From Halomonas gemina (GTDB lineage: Bacteria > Pseudomonadota > Gammaproteobacteria > Pseudomonadales > Halomonadaceae), in assembly GCF_023554995.1 (NCBI RefSeq), contig NZ_JAMJPK010000002.1:310001-374000 (forward strand): a stretch of 64,000 nt of DNA. Reading direction: 5' to 3'. Positions 10,302 through 23,377 of the stretch are shown piece by piece (position 1 is the stretch's first letter; each line of letters begins with the position of its first letter). The notes under the pieces were generated by a model, which worked only from the letters and a program-made list of their open reading frames with translations, had not been told where the DNA came from and searched no databases. Position numbers and translations under genes: made by a program.

Positions 10302-11423
10302 ATGCACGGCATGTGGCGAGACGGCAATCACTTCGAACTGCTTCCCGAGGCGGCCCGCTTTCTGCCGACGATGTTCGAGGCCGTCGACCAGGCGCGCCAC
10401 TCCGTGCTGATCGAGCTCTACCTGATGGAATCCGGCCGGCTCGCCACCGCACTGATCGGGGCGCTGGTGCGCGCCGCCGAGCGCGGGGTGTCGGTGATGC
10501 TGCTGCTCGACGGCTACGGGGCCATGGGGCTCGCCACCGTCGACCGCCAGCGCCTCGAGGAGGGGGGCGTGGCGCTGCGCTTCTTCAATCCCCTGGGGAT
10601 GCAGTCGCTGGTGCGCAACCTGACCCGGGACCACCGCAAGCTGGTGGTGGTCGACGGTGCCGAGGCCTTCACCGGCGGCTTCGGCGCGGTGGACGAGTTC
10701 CTGGATGCCTGGTACGAGGTGGCGATGCGCATCGAGGGGCCGGTGGTGGCCGACTGGGTGCGGCTGTTCTGCCGGCTCTGGGACTCCCCTATGAGTCGCG
10801 GGCCGGGCAGGGCCTCGCTGGTGCGGGGGCTGGCGCTCGCGGCGCGTCCTCGCGAGGGCTTCCGCGGCATGCGCGGTCGCGTGGTCTGGGGGCAGGGCTA
10901 CCGCTATCAGGCGATCCGCCACTCGCTGCATCATCGGGTCTCGACGGCTGAACAGCGGCTGTGGATCTGTACCCCCTACTTCGTGCCCACCTTCACCCTG
11001 CGCATGCGCCTGGCCCGGGCGGCCCGGCGCGGCGTCGACGTGCGCCTGCTGCTGCCGGGCGAGCTCCACGACCATCCCGGCGTGCGCTATGCGGGCCAGC
11101 GCTTCTATGGTCGCCTGCTGCGGGCGGGGGTGCGCATCTTCGAGTTCCAGCCCACCTTCATTCATGCCAAGTTCTCGCTGGCCGATGAGTGGGTCAGCCT
11201 CGGTTCGTGCAACTTCGACCACTGGAGCCTGCAGTGGAACCTTGAGGCCAACCAGGAAGTCGATGACCCCCGCTTCGCTGCCGAGGTCGCCGGGCTGTTC
11301 GAGCGCAACTTCGCGTCGAGTACCGAGATCGACCCCGAGGCCTGGTCGCGGCGGCCACGCCTGCAGCGTTTCCGCGAGTGGCTCTACGGGATCCTGGACG
11401 GCATGCTGACGAGGCTAAGGTAG
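10302..11423 (+). CDS. clsB: Phospholipase D-family cardiolipin synthase (ClsB-like)
   Basis: The 373-residue protein has two HKD motifs: HRKLVVVDGAEAFTGG (His111) and HAKFSLADEWVSLGSCNFD (His288). These form the phosphatidyltransferase active site of cardiolipin synthases. It lacks the N-terminal membrane hairpins of ClsA and resembles E. coli ClsB (YbhO) in layout. The start is the ATG at 10302 with AGGGA 8 bases upstream. Divergent plsB supports a role in phospholipid synthesis, but the exact acceptor cannot be read from sequence. Its TAG stop begins a short heptad repeat shared with three other genes here. Confidence 0.82.
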   Translation: MHGMWRDGNHFELLPEAARFLPTMFEAVDQARHSVLIELYLMESGRLATALIGALVRAAERGVSVMLLLDGYGAMGLATVDRQRLEEGGVALRFFNPLGMQSLVRNLTRDHRKLVVVDGAEAFTGGFGAVDEFLDAWYEVAMRIEGPVVADWVRLFCRLWDSPMSRGPGRASLVRGLALAARPREGFRGMRGRVVWGQGYRYQAIRHSLHHRVSTAEQRLWICTPYFVPTFTLRMRLARAARRGVDVRLLLPGELHDHPGVRYAGQRFYGRLLRAGVRIFEFQPTFIHAKFSLADEWVSLGSCNFDHWSLQWNLEANQEVDDPRFAAEVAGLFERNFASSTEIDPEAWSRRPRLQRFREWLYGILDGMLTRLR

Positions 11424-11452
11424 CGCCAAGCTACGAGCGCAGAGCCGACAAG
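11421..11452 (+). repeat. CAAG-type heptad repeat starting at the clsB stop codon
   Basis: From the TAG stop the sequence reads TAG-CGCCAAG-CTACGAG-CGCAGAG-CCGACAAG, units of 7-8 bases ending in CAAG or close variants. It matches the element at the crbR stop (15856) and the anr stop (26986). Confidence 0.6.
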
Positions 11453-11501
11453 AAGCCTGAATAGATACTCCTTGACGCCTTGTCCCCTTGAGATCGTCTC
11501 G

Positions 11502-11573
11502 TTGGCCGCTTGGCCGCTTGGCCGCTTGGCCGCTTGGCCGCTTGGCCGCTTGGCCGCTTGGCCGCTTGGCCGC
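11502..11573. repeat. Perfect octamer tandem array, 9 x TTGGCCGC
   Basis: Nine uninterrupted copies of TTGGCCGC (72 bases), or GCGGCCAA on the minus strand, abut the TAG stop of the UPF0149 gene (11574-11576). Such a perfect short-unit array is prone to slippage. Because it lies after the stop codon, copy-number change cannot shift the UPF0149 frame, but it could alter the 3' end of the message. Confidence 0.95.
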
Positions 11574-12224
11574 CTACCGCCGGCCCTTGCCGCGTCCTGC
11601 GGGATGCTTGCGGCGCGGCTTGGGCTTGGGCGTCTCCGGGGGCACGCGATAGTGCAGGTAGAGATCCAGCACCAGTTCCGGCAGCTGGGTGACGAGGCCC
11701 TTGAGCCGCGTCGCATCCCCGGCCAGCTCCGCCATGTCGGGCTCGTCGTCGAAGAGTCCGGAGAGCAGCATGAAGGGCAGCAGCAGGGTCGCCGCGGCCT
11801 CCTCGTCGTCGGCGAACCAGGCGGTTTCGTCGAGGAAGACCCCCTCCATGAAGCCGGCGCACCAGTCGCCGATCGGCGTCTCCTCCGGGGCGCTGTCGCC
11901 GAGCTCGAGCTCGAAGGGCAGCTCCGGGAGGCCGCCCGCCTCCAGTACCTCGATGGCGTTGTGCCTGAGCCGCTCGAGCAGCCCCAGGATGGTCTCGCGC
12001 TCGGCGTCATCCGCGAAGGCCGGTTCGCCATGAAACAGTTCGGCGACCCAGGCCGCCGCGGGCGTGTCGCGCGGCGCCACGGCCAGGGCCACCAGGAAGC
12101 CGTGGGCGCCGACAAGGTCCAGGGCGTCGGCGTCGACCCGCTCGGAGTCGAGGAAGTCGTCGAGCAGGTCGAGCTCCTCGTCCTCGAGCAGCGGCTGGGG
12201 GAGGGGCGTTTCGGCATCGGACAT
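11574..12224 (-). CDS. UPF0149 (YecA/YgfB-like) family protein
   Basis: The 216-residue acidic protein has the UPF0149 pattern. A mostly alpha-helical domain carries MEGVFLDETAW-like and LLPFMLLSGLFD segments, and a short basic tail (PKPKPRRKHPAGRGKGRR) follows. The family is widespread in gammaproteobacteria, and its biochemical role is not firmly known. It lacks the C-terminal SEC-C zinc motif present in some YecA proteins. It is divergent from sprT with about 75 bases between starts, and its TAG stop abuts the octamer array. Confidence 0.8.
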   Translation of the reverse strand: MSDAETPLPQPLLEDEELDLLDDFLDSERVDADALDLVGAHGFLVALAVAPRDTPAAAWVAELFHGEPAFADDAERETILGLLERLRHNAIEVLEAGGLPELPFELELGDSAPEETPIGDWCAGFMEGVFLDETAWFADDEEAAATLLLPFMLLSGLFDDEPDMAELAGDATRLKGLVTQLPELVLDLYLHYRVPPETPKPKPRRKHPAGRGKGRR

Positions 12225-12299
12225 GACGGCTCTCGCAGGGAAGTCGTGGACATGGGGAAGGCTTTACGCCTCGTCACGAAGGCGCCATTCTAGCATCCC

Positions 12300-12848
12300 A
12301 TGGCCATACCCGCGCTTCCCGACCCCGACCCCACCCGGCTCGATGCCCTCGACCGGGCCGCCCTGCACCGCACGCTCATCGCGCGGGTCGAGGCGGCCTG
12401 GCGGCTGTGTCACGAGCTGCACCCAGGGCTGCCGCGCCCGGTGGTCTGGCTGGACCTGCGTGGCAAGTGCGCCGGCCAGGCGCACTTCGGTCGCGGCGGG
12501 CTACGTTTCAATCCGGTGCTGCTGGAGGAGAATCGCCTCGCCTTCCTGGTCGAGGTGGTGCCCCACGAAATGGCCCACTGGCTGGTGCATCACCTGGAGG
12601 ATGGTCACCGGGCGCGACCCCACGGCCGCGAGTGGCAGACCGTGATGCGCCACCTCTTCGGCCTGGAGTCCCGAACCACCCACCGCTTCGATACCGGCCG
12701 TGCGAGTCCGGCGCCCTTCCGCTATCGCTGCGGTTGCCGAGAACACGGCTTCACTGCCCGGCGGCATGCCCTGGCCCGCCGGGGGCGAGGGTATCGGTGC
12801 CGGCACTGCGCTGAGACCTTGGTCTATCTCGGCCGTTTCGCTTCCTGA
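12300..12848 (+). CDS. sprT: SprT-like zinc metalloprotein
   Basis: The 182-residue protein has the SprT-family metallopeptidase motif HEMAH (His89, Glu90, His93) followed by HGREWQTVMRHLFG. A C-terminal zinc-ribbon-like part, YRCGCREHGFTARRHALARR, ends in YRCRHCAETLVYLG. The family resembles the protease domain of eukaryotic Spartan; its substrate in bacteria is unknown. The start is the ATG at 12300. It precedes acs but is separated by an AT-rich promoter region, so it is probably its own unit. Confidence 0.88.
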   Translation: MAIPALPDPDPTRLDALDRAALHRTLIARVEAAWRLCHELHPGLPRPVVWLDLRGKCAGQAHFGRGGLRFNPVLLEENRLAFLVEVVPHEMAHWLVHHLEDGHRARPHGREWQTVMRHLFGLESRTTHRFDTGRASPAPFRYRCGCREHGFTARRHALARRGRGYRCRHCAETLVYLGRFAS

Positions 12849-12888
12849 ACTCTCTTGTAAATCATTGTTATTAATAAGAAAAATGTTT

Positions 12889-12903
12889 CTACCAATGTCT
12901 AAA
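12889..12903 (+). promoter_or_regulatory. Candidate activator site upstream of acs
   Basis: ACCAATGTCTA at 12891-12901 matches 9 of 11 positions of ACGATTGTCTA, the third copy of the motif upstream of the DUF294 gene. A -10-like TATGCT lies at 12926-12931, so the motif would sit near position -42, typical for a response-regulator activator. The flanking DNA (12860-12890) is AT-rich. CrbR, encoded just downstream, is the obvious candidate regulator, but this is inference. Confidence 0.45.
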
Positions 12904-13024
12904 GGGAAGGCCACGTGCTGACGTATATGCTGTGAGCAGGTTTTATGGGGCCGGCCCGTCCCGCCATCCTGCGGCCGGCAACATCCACCTGGAGGGTCCA
13001 TCCCCCCTGGACAGAGGCATATCC

Positions 13025-14974
<1,950 letters not shown>

Positions 14975-15028
14975 GGTCACTGCCCGTCCGGCGGCAGGTG
15001 TCCATCGCCTGCCGCCTCATGACATGCC

Positions 15029-15052
15029 AAGCCGGTCCCTCGGGGCCGGCTT
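15029..15052 (+). terminator. Terminator after acs
   Basis: AAGCCGGTCCC pairs with GGGGCCGGCTT around a very small loop, followed by CTTC. It separates acs from the response regulator gene, so the two have separate transcripts or a read-through arrangement. Confidence 0.7.
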
Positions 15053-15195
15053 CTTCATGGGTAGACAGAGGAATGTCGACAATACCCCGAGAGCCCTTGG
15101 GAATCGCCGCGGCCATGGGGTAACATGCGGATAACAACTGTAGAGCCCAGCGTGGCGGCTGGCGGTCCGCTGCTCGAGGAACCGGAGGAAGATCC

Positions 15196-15858
15196 ATGGC
15201 CTTTGCCCAGAAATTCATCGTTGCCGATGACCATCCGCTGTTCCGTGCGGCCCTGACCCAGGCCCTGCGTCAGCTGGCGCCCCAGGCCGAGATCGTCGAA
15301 TCCGACACCATGGAGGCCACCACCGAGGTGGTCACCCGTCATCCCGATGCCGACCTGATCCTGCTGGACCTGCACATGCCCGGTGCCCACGGCTTCTCGG
15401 GTCTGATCCAGCTGCGCGGACAGACGCCCGACATCCCGGTGGCGGTGGTCTCGGGCAGTGACGAGATCCATGTGGTGCGCCGCGCCATCGACTACGGCGC
15501 CTCGGGCTTCATCCCCAAGTCCTCGTCGCTGGCGCTGATCGCCGAGGCGGTGGGCGAGATCCTCGATGGCGAGGTTTGGTTGCCGGCCGAGATGGCCGCG
15601 GCCCTGGGCGAGGCCAATGAGGAGGAGACCAAGTTCGCCGAGGCCATCGCCTCGCTGACGCCCCAGCAGTTCCGGGTGCTCAACATGCTCACCGAGGGGC
15701 TGCTCAACAAGCAGATTGCCTACGAGCTGAGCGTCTCCGAGGCCACCATCAAGGCGCATGTCACCGCCATCCTGCGCAAGCTCGGCGTGCACTCCCGCAC
15801 CCAGGCGGTGATCGCCGCCCAGAAGCTCGAGGTCGAACCGCCGAAGGTGGAGTCGTAG
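15196..15858 (+). CDS. crbR: LuxR-type response regulator, CrbR/ErdR-like
   Basis: The 220-residue protein has an N-terminal receiver domain with phospho-acceptor Asp58 (ILLDLHMPG) and a C-terminal LuxR/NarL helix-turn-helix (LTPQQFRVLNMLTEGLLNKQ, then VSEATIKAHVTAILRKLGV). Its closest described relatives are CrbR of Vibrio and ErdR of Pseudomonas, which act with a symporter-fused kinase to switch on acs and acetate use. The position next to acs and facing crbS supports this. The start is the ATG at 15196 with GGAGGA upstream. Its TAG stop begins a heptad repeat. Confidence 0.88.
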   Translation: MAFAQKFIVADDHPLFRAALTQALRQLAPQAEIVESDTMEATTEVVTRHPDADLILLDLHMPGAHGFSGLIQLRGQTPDIPVAVVSGSDEIHVVRRAIDYGASGFIPKSSSLALIAEAVGEILDGEVWLPAEMAAALGEANEEETKFAEAIASLTPQQFRVLNMLTEGLLNKQIAYELSVSEATIKAHVTAILRKLGVHSRTQAVIAAQKLEVEPPKVES

Positions 15859-15893
15859 CGCCGAGCTACAAGCCCCAAGGCGCAAGCTTCAAG
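15856..15893 (+). repeat. CAAG heptad repeat starting at the crbR stop codon
   Basis: TAG-CGCCGAG-CTACAAG-CCCCAAG-GCGCAAG-CTTCAAG: five consecutive 7-base units directly after the stop codon, the last four ending exactly in CAAG. The first two units match those after the clsB stop with one change each. Confidence 0.7.
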
Positions 15894-15901
15894 GAAATAC
15901 A

Positions 15902-15925
15902 AAAACCCACCTGATGGTGGGTTTT
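15902..15925. terminator. Strong terminator after crbR
   Basis: AAAACCCACC, loop TGAT, GGTGGGTTTT: a 10-bp stem with A-tract before and T-tract after. It can work in both directions and would also stop transcripts arriving from crbS. Confidence 0.9.
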
Positions 15926-15949
15926 CTGCGTTGGTGCCTTTTCAAATGG

Positions 15950-16150
15950 CTAGGGCAGATGGCCGAGCCACTCGGGGCTGATCTGGCGGCAAGCCCCGAA
16001 GTGTCGGACCATCGAGGAGGCGCTGTGAATACTTCCCTGTACGCTACCGAACCCTTGACAGGTCAATCCATACCAGGACCTCCTCTTCGGCTTGCCCCCA
16101 GCGCCCCTCGTAGCACTTTGCCCATAGCGCTTGGTGGTACGGTACCGCGA
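15950..16150. repeat. Probable dispersed intergenic repeat, crbR-crbS
   Basis: This non-coding stretch between convergent genes is built of inverted repeats. CACTCGGGGCT (15969-15979) pairs with AGCCCCGAAGTG (15992-16003) with one bulge. GAGGAGG (16014-16020) pairs with CCTCCTC (16079-16085), enclosing GCGCTGTGAATACTTCCCTG and the small palindrome TTGAC-AG-GTCAA (16055-16066). From memory, GAGGCGCTGTGAA-type blocks recur between genes in Halomonas genomes. Only one copy is in this window, so the dispersed nature is inferred. Confidence 0.45.
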
Positions 16151-20092
<3,942 letters not shown>

Positions 20093-20170
20093 GCACGCGT
20101 CTCCCTTCCGGATGCGACCATTCTAGGGCAAGGCCGGCTGTCGGGGCAGCCGGCACCGAGTGGTGCTGGG

Positions 20171-20686
20171 TCAGGCCTCCGTGCACAGGGCCTGGTAGAG
20201 CGGGCTGGAATCCTCGAAGCGGCGCATCTGCTCGGTACGGGGAGCGCGGGATTCGCCCTCCAGGGGCAGCATTTCCCGGGTCGCGCAGTTCATCAGGTAG
20301 GCCTGGTGGCTTATCTGGTCCACATACGCCTTCTCGAAGCGGTAGAGGATGAACTCGACCAGGCGACCGTCTTCGCCCTTGCTTACCGCCAGGTTGTCGT
20401 GATCGACGATGGTGAAGGCCGTGGTCATGGGGAAGGCGAAGGTCCAGGGACGCCAGAACATCTGGCCCTTCTCCACGGAGACCACCTCGGCCGAGTCGGG
20501 CAGCTGCTGCTGCTTGTGCTCGAACCAGGTGTATTCGGTCTGGATCTGGTAGCCGAGCATACCCAGGCCACCGCACACCGGGATGATCCAGCGCGGCAGT
20601 CGCTTGCCGCTGGCCAGGCGCAGGATCAGGCCGATCCCCGCGGCGCCGAGGCCGGCGAAGACCGCTGCTATCAGGTGCCATATCAT
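20171..20686 (-). CDS. Hypothetical two-pass membrane protein
   Basis: I do not recognise a family. The 171 residues begin with two likely membrane segments (about 3-23, HLIAAVFAGLGAAGIGLIL, and 33-49). A soluble domain of about 120 residues rich in aromatic and charged residues follows, with a late Cys in LMNCATREM. The gene lies 78 bases upstream of crbS in the same direction and is cut off from the symporter gene behind it by two hairpins. That suggests cotranscription with crbS and perhaps a role in the same signalling, which is inference. Confidence 0.75.
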   Translation of the reverse strand: MIWHLIAAVFAGLGAAGIGLILRLASGKRLPRWIIPVCGGLGMLGYQIQTEYTWFEHKQQQLPDSAEVVSVEKGQMFWRPWTFAFPMTTAFTIVDHDNLAVSKGEDGRLVEFILYRFEKAYVDQISHQAYLMNCATREMLPLEGESRAPRTEQMRRFEDSSPLYQALCTEA

Positions 20687-20706
20687 GATTCTTGCGTCCT
20701 TGAAAG

Positions 20707-20736
20707 CGATCGGGCTTCCCTGAGGAAGCCCGATCG
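20707..20736 (-). terminator. Hairpin between the symporter gene and the hypothetical membrane protein gene
   Basis: A perfect 13-bp stem (CGATCGGGCTTCC / GGAAGCCCGATCG) with a 4-base loop. Read on the minus strand it is followed by CTTTC. It lies just 21 bases before the next start codon, so it could act as an attenuator as well as a terminator. Confidence 0.7.
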
Positions 20737-20748
20737 GTAGTGGTTGGT

Positions 20749-20770
20749 CTGGCCCGGCTAGCCGGGCCAG
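20749..20770 (-). terminator. Hairpin just after the symporter stop codon
   Basis: CTGGCCCGGC / GCCGGGCCAG with a minimal loop, 15 bases after the symporter stop. It lacks a clear T-run; together with the neighbouring hairpin it separates the two transcripts. Confidence 0.5.
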
Positions 20771-20784
20771 GAAGCCATTATGGC

Positions 20785-22581
20785 TCAGTGCCCGGTGGCG
20801 ATACCAGCACCCTTGGGATAGCGGACGCTTTCCACCAGGTCCTGGATCTCCTGCGGAGGCTCCTCGGTCGCACTGGAGACGGCGAAGGCCACGGCGAAGT
20901 TGAAGATCGCGCCGACCGCACCGAAGGAGAGCGGCGAGATGCCCAGGATCCAGTTGTCTGGCGTGTTGGCCAGCATTTCAGTTCCCGGAATGAAGAACCA
21001 GCCCAGGTAGGTGAAGATGTAGAGCAGGGTAGTGCCCAGACCGGTCAGCATGCCGGCCACGGCGCCCTTGTTGTTCACCCGCTTGGAGAAGATACCCATC
21101 ATCAGCACCGGGAACAGCGAGGCACCGGCGATACCGAAGGCCAGCGCCACCGTCTGTGCCGCGAAGCCCGGAGGATTCAGGCCCAGGTAGGTCGCCAGCA
21201 GGATGGCCCCGGCCATGGAGATCCGTGCCGCCAGCATCTCGCCCTTCTCGGTGATCTTCGGGTTGATCATGGTCTTGATCAGGTCATGGCTGATGGCCGA
21301 GGAGATGGCCAGCAGCAGACCGGCGGCCGTGGAGAGTGCCGCGGCGATACCACCGGCGGCGATCAGGCCGATGACCCAGCTCGGCAGGTTGGCGATCTCC
21401 GGGTTGGCGAGTACCAGGATGTCGTTGTTGACAACCAGTTCGCTGCCTGCCCAGCCGCGCTCTTCGGCGGTCTCGGCGAACTCCTCGTTGGCGTCGTTGT
21501 ATACCTGGATGCGGCCGTCGTCGTTCTTGTCCGTGTAAGTGATCAGGCCGGTCTCTTCCCAAGTCCGGACCCATTCGGGACGATCCTCGTAAAGGATGGG
21601 GTTGGTGGCGGCGTCCTCGTAGCTCTCGACCTGGCCGGCCATCTCTGGATAGACGGTGGTCATCAGGTTGAGGCGCGCCATGGAACCCACCGCGGGTGCG
21701 GTCAGGTAGAGCAGGGCGATGAACACCAGGGCCCAGCCGGCAGACCAGCGGGCATCGGCCACCTTCGGCACGGTGAAGAAGCGGATGATTACGTGGGGCA
21801 GGCCCGCGGTACCGACCATCAGCGACAGGGTGAAGAGCACCATGTTGAGCTTGTTGTCGACGTCGGCCGTGTAGTCGCGGAAGCCCAGCGCGTTGATGAC
21901 GTCATCCAGCTTCGCCAGCAGCGGCACACCGGATTCTGAGTGGGTGCTGAACAGGCCCAGGCCCGGAATGGGGTTGCCGGTGAGCTCCAGGGAGATGAAC
22001 ACGGCGGGGATGGTGTAGGCGATGATCAGCACGATGTACTGGGCTACCTGGGTGTAGGTGATGCCCTTCATGCCGCCGAAGACCGCATAGAGGAAGACGA
22101 TGAAGGCCGCGATCCAGATGCCCCAGGTATTGGAGACTTCCAGGAAGCGCGAGAAGGCCACGCCGGCACCGGTCATCTGGCCGATGACGTAGGTGATGGA
22201 GGCGACGACCAGGCAGATCACGGCGACCAGGCGGGCGGTGTTGCTGTAGAAGCGGTCACCGATGAAGTCAGGCACCGTGAACTTGCCGAACTTGCGCAGG
22301 TAGGGCGCCAGCAGCATGGCCAGGATGACGTAGCCACCCGTCCAGCCCATCAGGAAGGTGGAGTTGGCGTAGCCCCCGGAGGCCAGCAGGCCGGCCATGG
22401 AGATGAAGGAAGCGGCGGACATCCAGTCGGCGGCCGTTGCCATGCCGTTGGTGACCGGATGCACGCCGCCGCCGGCGACATAGAAGTCCTTGGTCGAGCC
22501 CGCTCGGGCCCAGATCGCGATGCCGATGTAGAGGGCGAAGGAGGCCCCTACGAACAGCAGGTTGATGGCAAATTGACTCAT
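20785..22581 (-). CDS. Sodium:solute symporter, VC_2705 subfamily (ActP-like)
   Basis: The 598-residue membrane protein begins MSQFAINLLFVGASFALYIG and shows the symporter core FYVAGGGVHPVTNGMATAAD and AASFISMAGLLASGGY. About 13 hydrophobic segments are visible. A soluble insert of about 90 residues (roughly 295-390, YPEMAGQVESYEDAA to VVNNDILVLANPEI) is typical of this subfamily and absent from E. coli ActP. The likely substrate is acetate or another short carboxylate, judged from neighbours acs and crbS. The start ATG at 22581 has GGGGAG upstream; the DUF4212 gene is 6 bases ahead. Confidence 0.88.
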   Translation of the reverse strand: MSQFAINLLFVGASFALYIGIAIWARAGSTKDFYVAGGGVHPVTNGMATAADWMSAASFISMAGLLASGGYANSTFLMGWTGGYVILAMLLAPYLRKFGKFTVPDFIGDRFYSNTARLVAVICLVVASITYVIGQMTGAGVAFSRFLEVSNTWGIWIAAFIVFLYAVFGGMKGITYTQVAQYIVLIIAYTIPAVFISLELTGNPIPGLGLFSTHSESGVPLLAKLDDVINALGFRDYTADVDNKLNMVLFTLSLMVGTAGLPHVIIRFFTVPKVADARWSAGWALVFIALLYLTAPAVGSMARLNLMTTVYPEMAGQVESYEDAATNPILYEDRPEWVRTWEETGLITYTDKNDDGRIQVYNDANEEFAETAEERGWAGSELVVNNDILVLANPEIANLPSWVIGLIAAGGIAAALSTAAGLLLAISSAISHDLIKTMINPKITEKGEMLAARISMAGAILLATYLGLNPPGFAAQTVALAFGIAGASLFPVLMMGIFSKRVNNKGAVAGMLTGLGTTLLYIFTYLGWFFIPGTEMLANTPDNWILGISPLSFGAVGAIFNFAVAFAVSSATEEPPQEIQDLVESVRYPKGAGIATGH

Positions 22582-22587
22582 GCTGGC

Positions 22588-22848
22588 TTACTCCCCGAGT
22601 CCGAACTGTTTGTCGAGACGGTTCATCTTCCATGCATAGAAGAAGATGATGCCGATGAAGGTCAGGATCGAACCCTGCTGGGCGAACCAGAAGCCCAGGT
22701 CCGTCCCGCCGACGGGAATGCCGGCCAGCAGCGGGCGAAGAAGGATGGCGAAGCCGTAGGACACCAGGGCCCAGACGATCAGGCACCCCGTGATCAGGCG
22801 TACGTTCGCCTTCCAGTAAGCAGCGGCATTGGCTTTGTCGTCTGCCAT
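22588..22848 (-). CDS. DUF4212 small symporter-associated membrane protein
   Basis: This 86-residue protein (MADDKANAAAYWKANVRLIT) has two membrane segments, the second in GSILTFIGIIFFYAWKMNRLDKQFG. That is the standard DUF4212 pattern of an N-terminal YWKANVRL motif and C-terminal YxxxMNRLD. The family is almost always encoded just ahead of a VC_2705-type symporter and is thought to be its small subunit. The start ATG at 22848 has GGAGAG upstream; frame is open further upstream but without homology. Confidence 0.9.
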   Translation of the reverse strand: MADDKANAAAYWKANVRLITGCLIVWALVSYGFAILLRPLLAGIPVGGTDLGFWFAQQGSILTFIGIIFFYAWKMNRLDKQFGLGE

Positions 22849-23103
22849 AGTGTTGCTCTCCACTTGTTGTTCAGGTTGGGAAGTTGCCCAGAGCGTTGAG
22901 GTCACTCATCAGGACAGTCGTGTCGACGGAGCCAGCCTGGCCTGCGCAGCCTGGACCAGCCTGTCATCAGGTTGCCCGCTCCTTGTCGAGGTGCATTGTC
23001 GACGCGGGATTGTCCTGCATGGCTCAGGGGCAATAGTGGGCAGCAATCGCCGAAAATGAATCCCATACTTTCGTATCATGAAAAGATACCGATGGAAGTT
23101 TTT

Positions 23104-23138
23104 TATTATAAATTCTTTATAATCAATTATTTATAATA
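23104..23138. promoter_or_regulatory. AT-rich inverted repeat
   Basis: TATTATAAAT (23104-23113) and ATTTATAATA (23129-23138) are perfect 10-base inverted arms with a 15-base centre, in one of the most AT-rich stretches of the window. This could be an operator, a nucleoid-protein target or a promoter element of the symporter operon. Confidence 0.4.
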
Positions 23139-23176
23139 GGTGTGAAGCCGGGTTGGGGAAGGGGCGGGTGAGATCA

Positions 23177-23192
23177 TAGGACGATGGTATAG
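23177..23192 (+). promoter_or_regulatory. Acetate-module motif, copy 1
   Basis: TAGGACGATGGTATAG. It shares GACGATGGT with copy 2 and TAGGACGAT with copy 3. Confidence 0.5.
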
Positions 23193-23234
23193 CCCTGAAA
23201 TCCAGGACGGTTAATATGCGACCCCGGAGGTTCT

Positions 23235-23250
23235 TTGACGATGGTCTAAG
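23235..23250 (+). promoter_or_regulatory. Acetate-module motif, copy 2
   Basis: TTGACGATGGTCTAAG. The GAC core starts 57 bases after that of copy 1 and 27 bases before that of copy 3. Confidence 0.5.
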
Positions 23251-23260
23251 GTCGCCAGGA

Positions 23261-23276
23261 TAGGACGATTGTCTAG
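23261..23276 (+). promoter_or_regulatory. Acetate-module motif, copy 3 (promoter-proximal)
   Basis: TAGGACGATTGTCTAG. It ends 25 bases before the -10-like TATCTT at 23302, the same geometry as the acs copy (24 bases from its core to TATGCT). That spacing fits an activator bound near -45. Confidence 0.55.
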
Positions 23277-23377
23277 GTTATTTACTGAAACCCGACTTTG
23301 CTATCTTGGATTCTCTCCGGAATGGAAGCTCAACCTATCCCGCGGAGTGGTGATCACCCCGCAACGAGGACGGCCCC

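Larger units (their letters stand above)
22849..23377. other. Divergent regulatory region between DUF4212-symporter and DUF294 operons
   Basis: This 529-base non-coding region holds the promoters of two divergent operons. It contains an AT-rich inverted repeat (23104-23138) and three copies of a GACGATKGTMTA motif (23177-23276). A likely -10 for the DUF294 gene is TATCTT at 23302-23307, and a purine-rich ribosome binding site precedes 23378. No convincing small gene was found. Confidence 0.7.

Noticed and set aside
11502..11573. CRISPR array
   Set aside because: The units are 8 bases with no spacers, and no cas genes are nearby; it is a simple tandem repeat.
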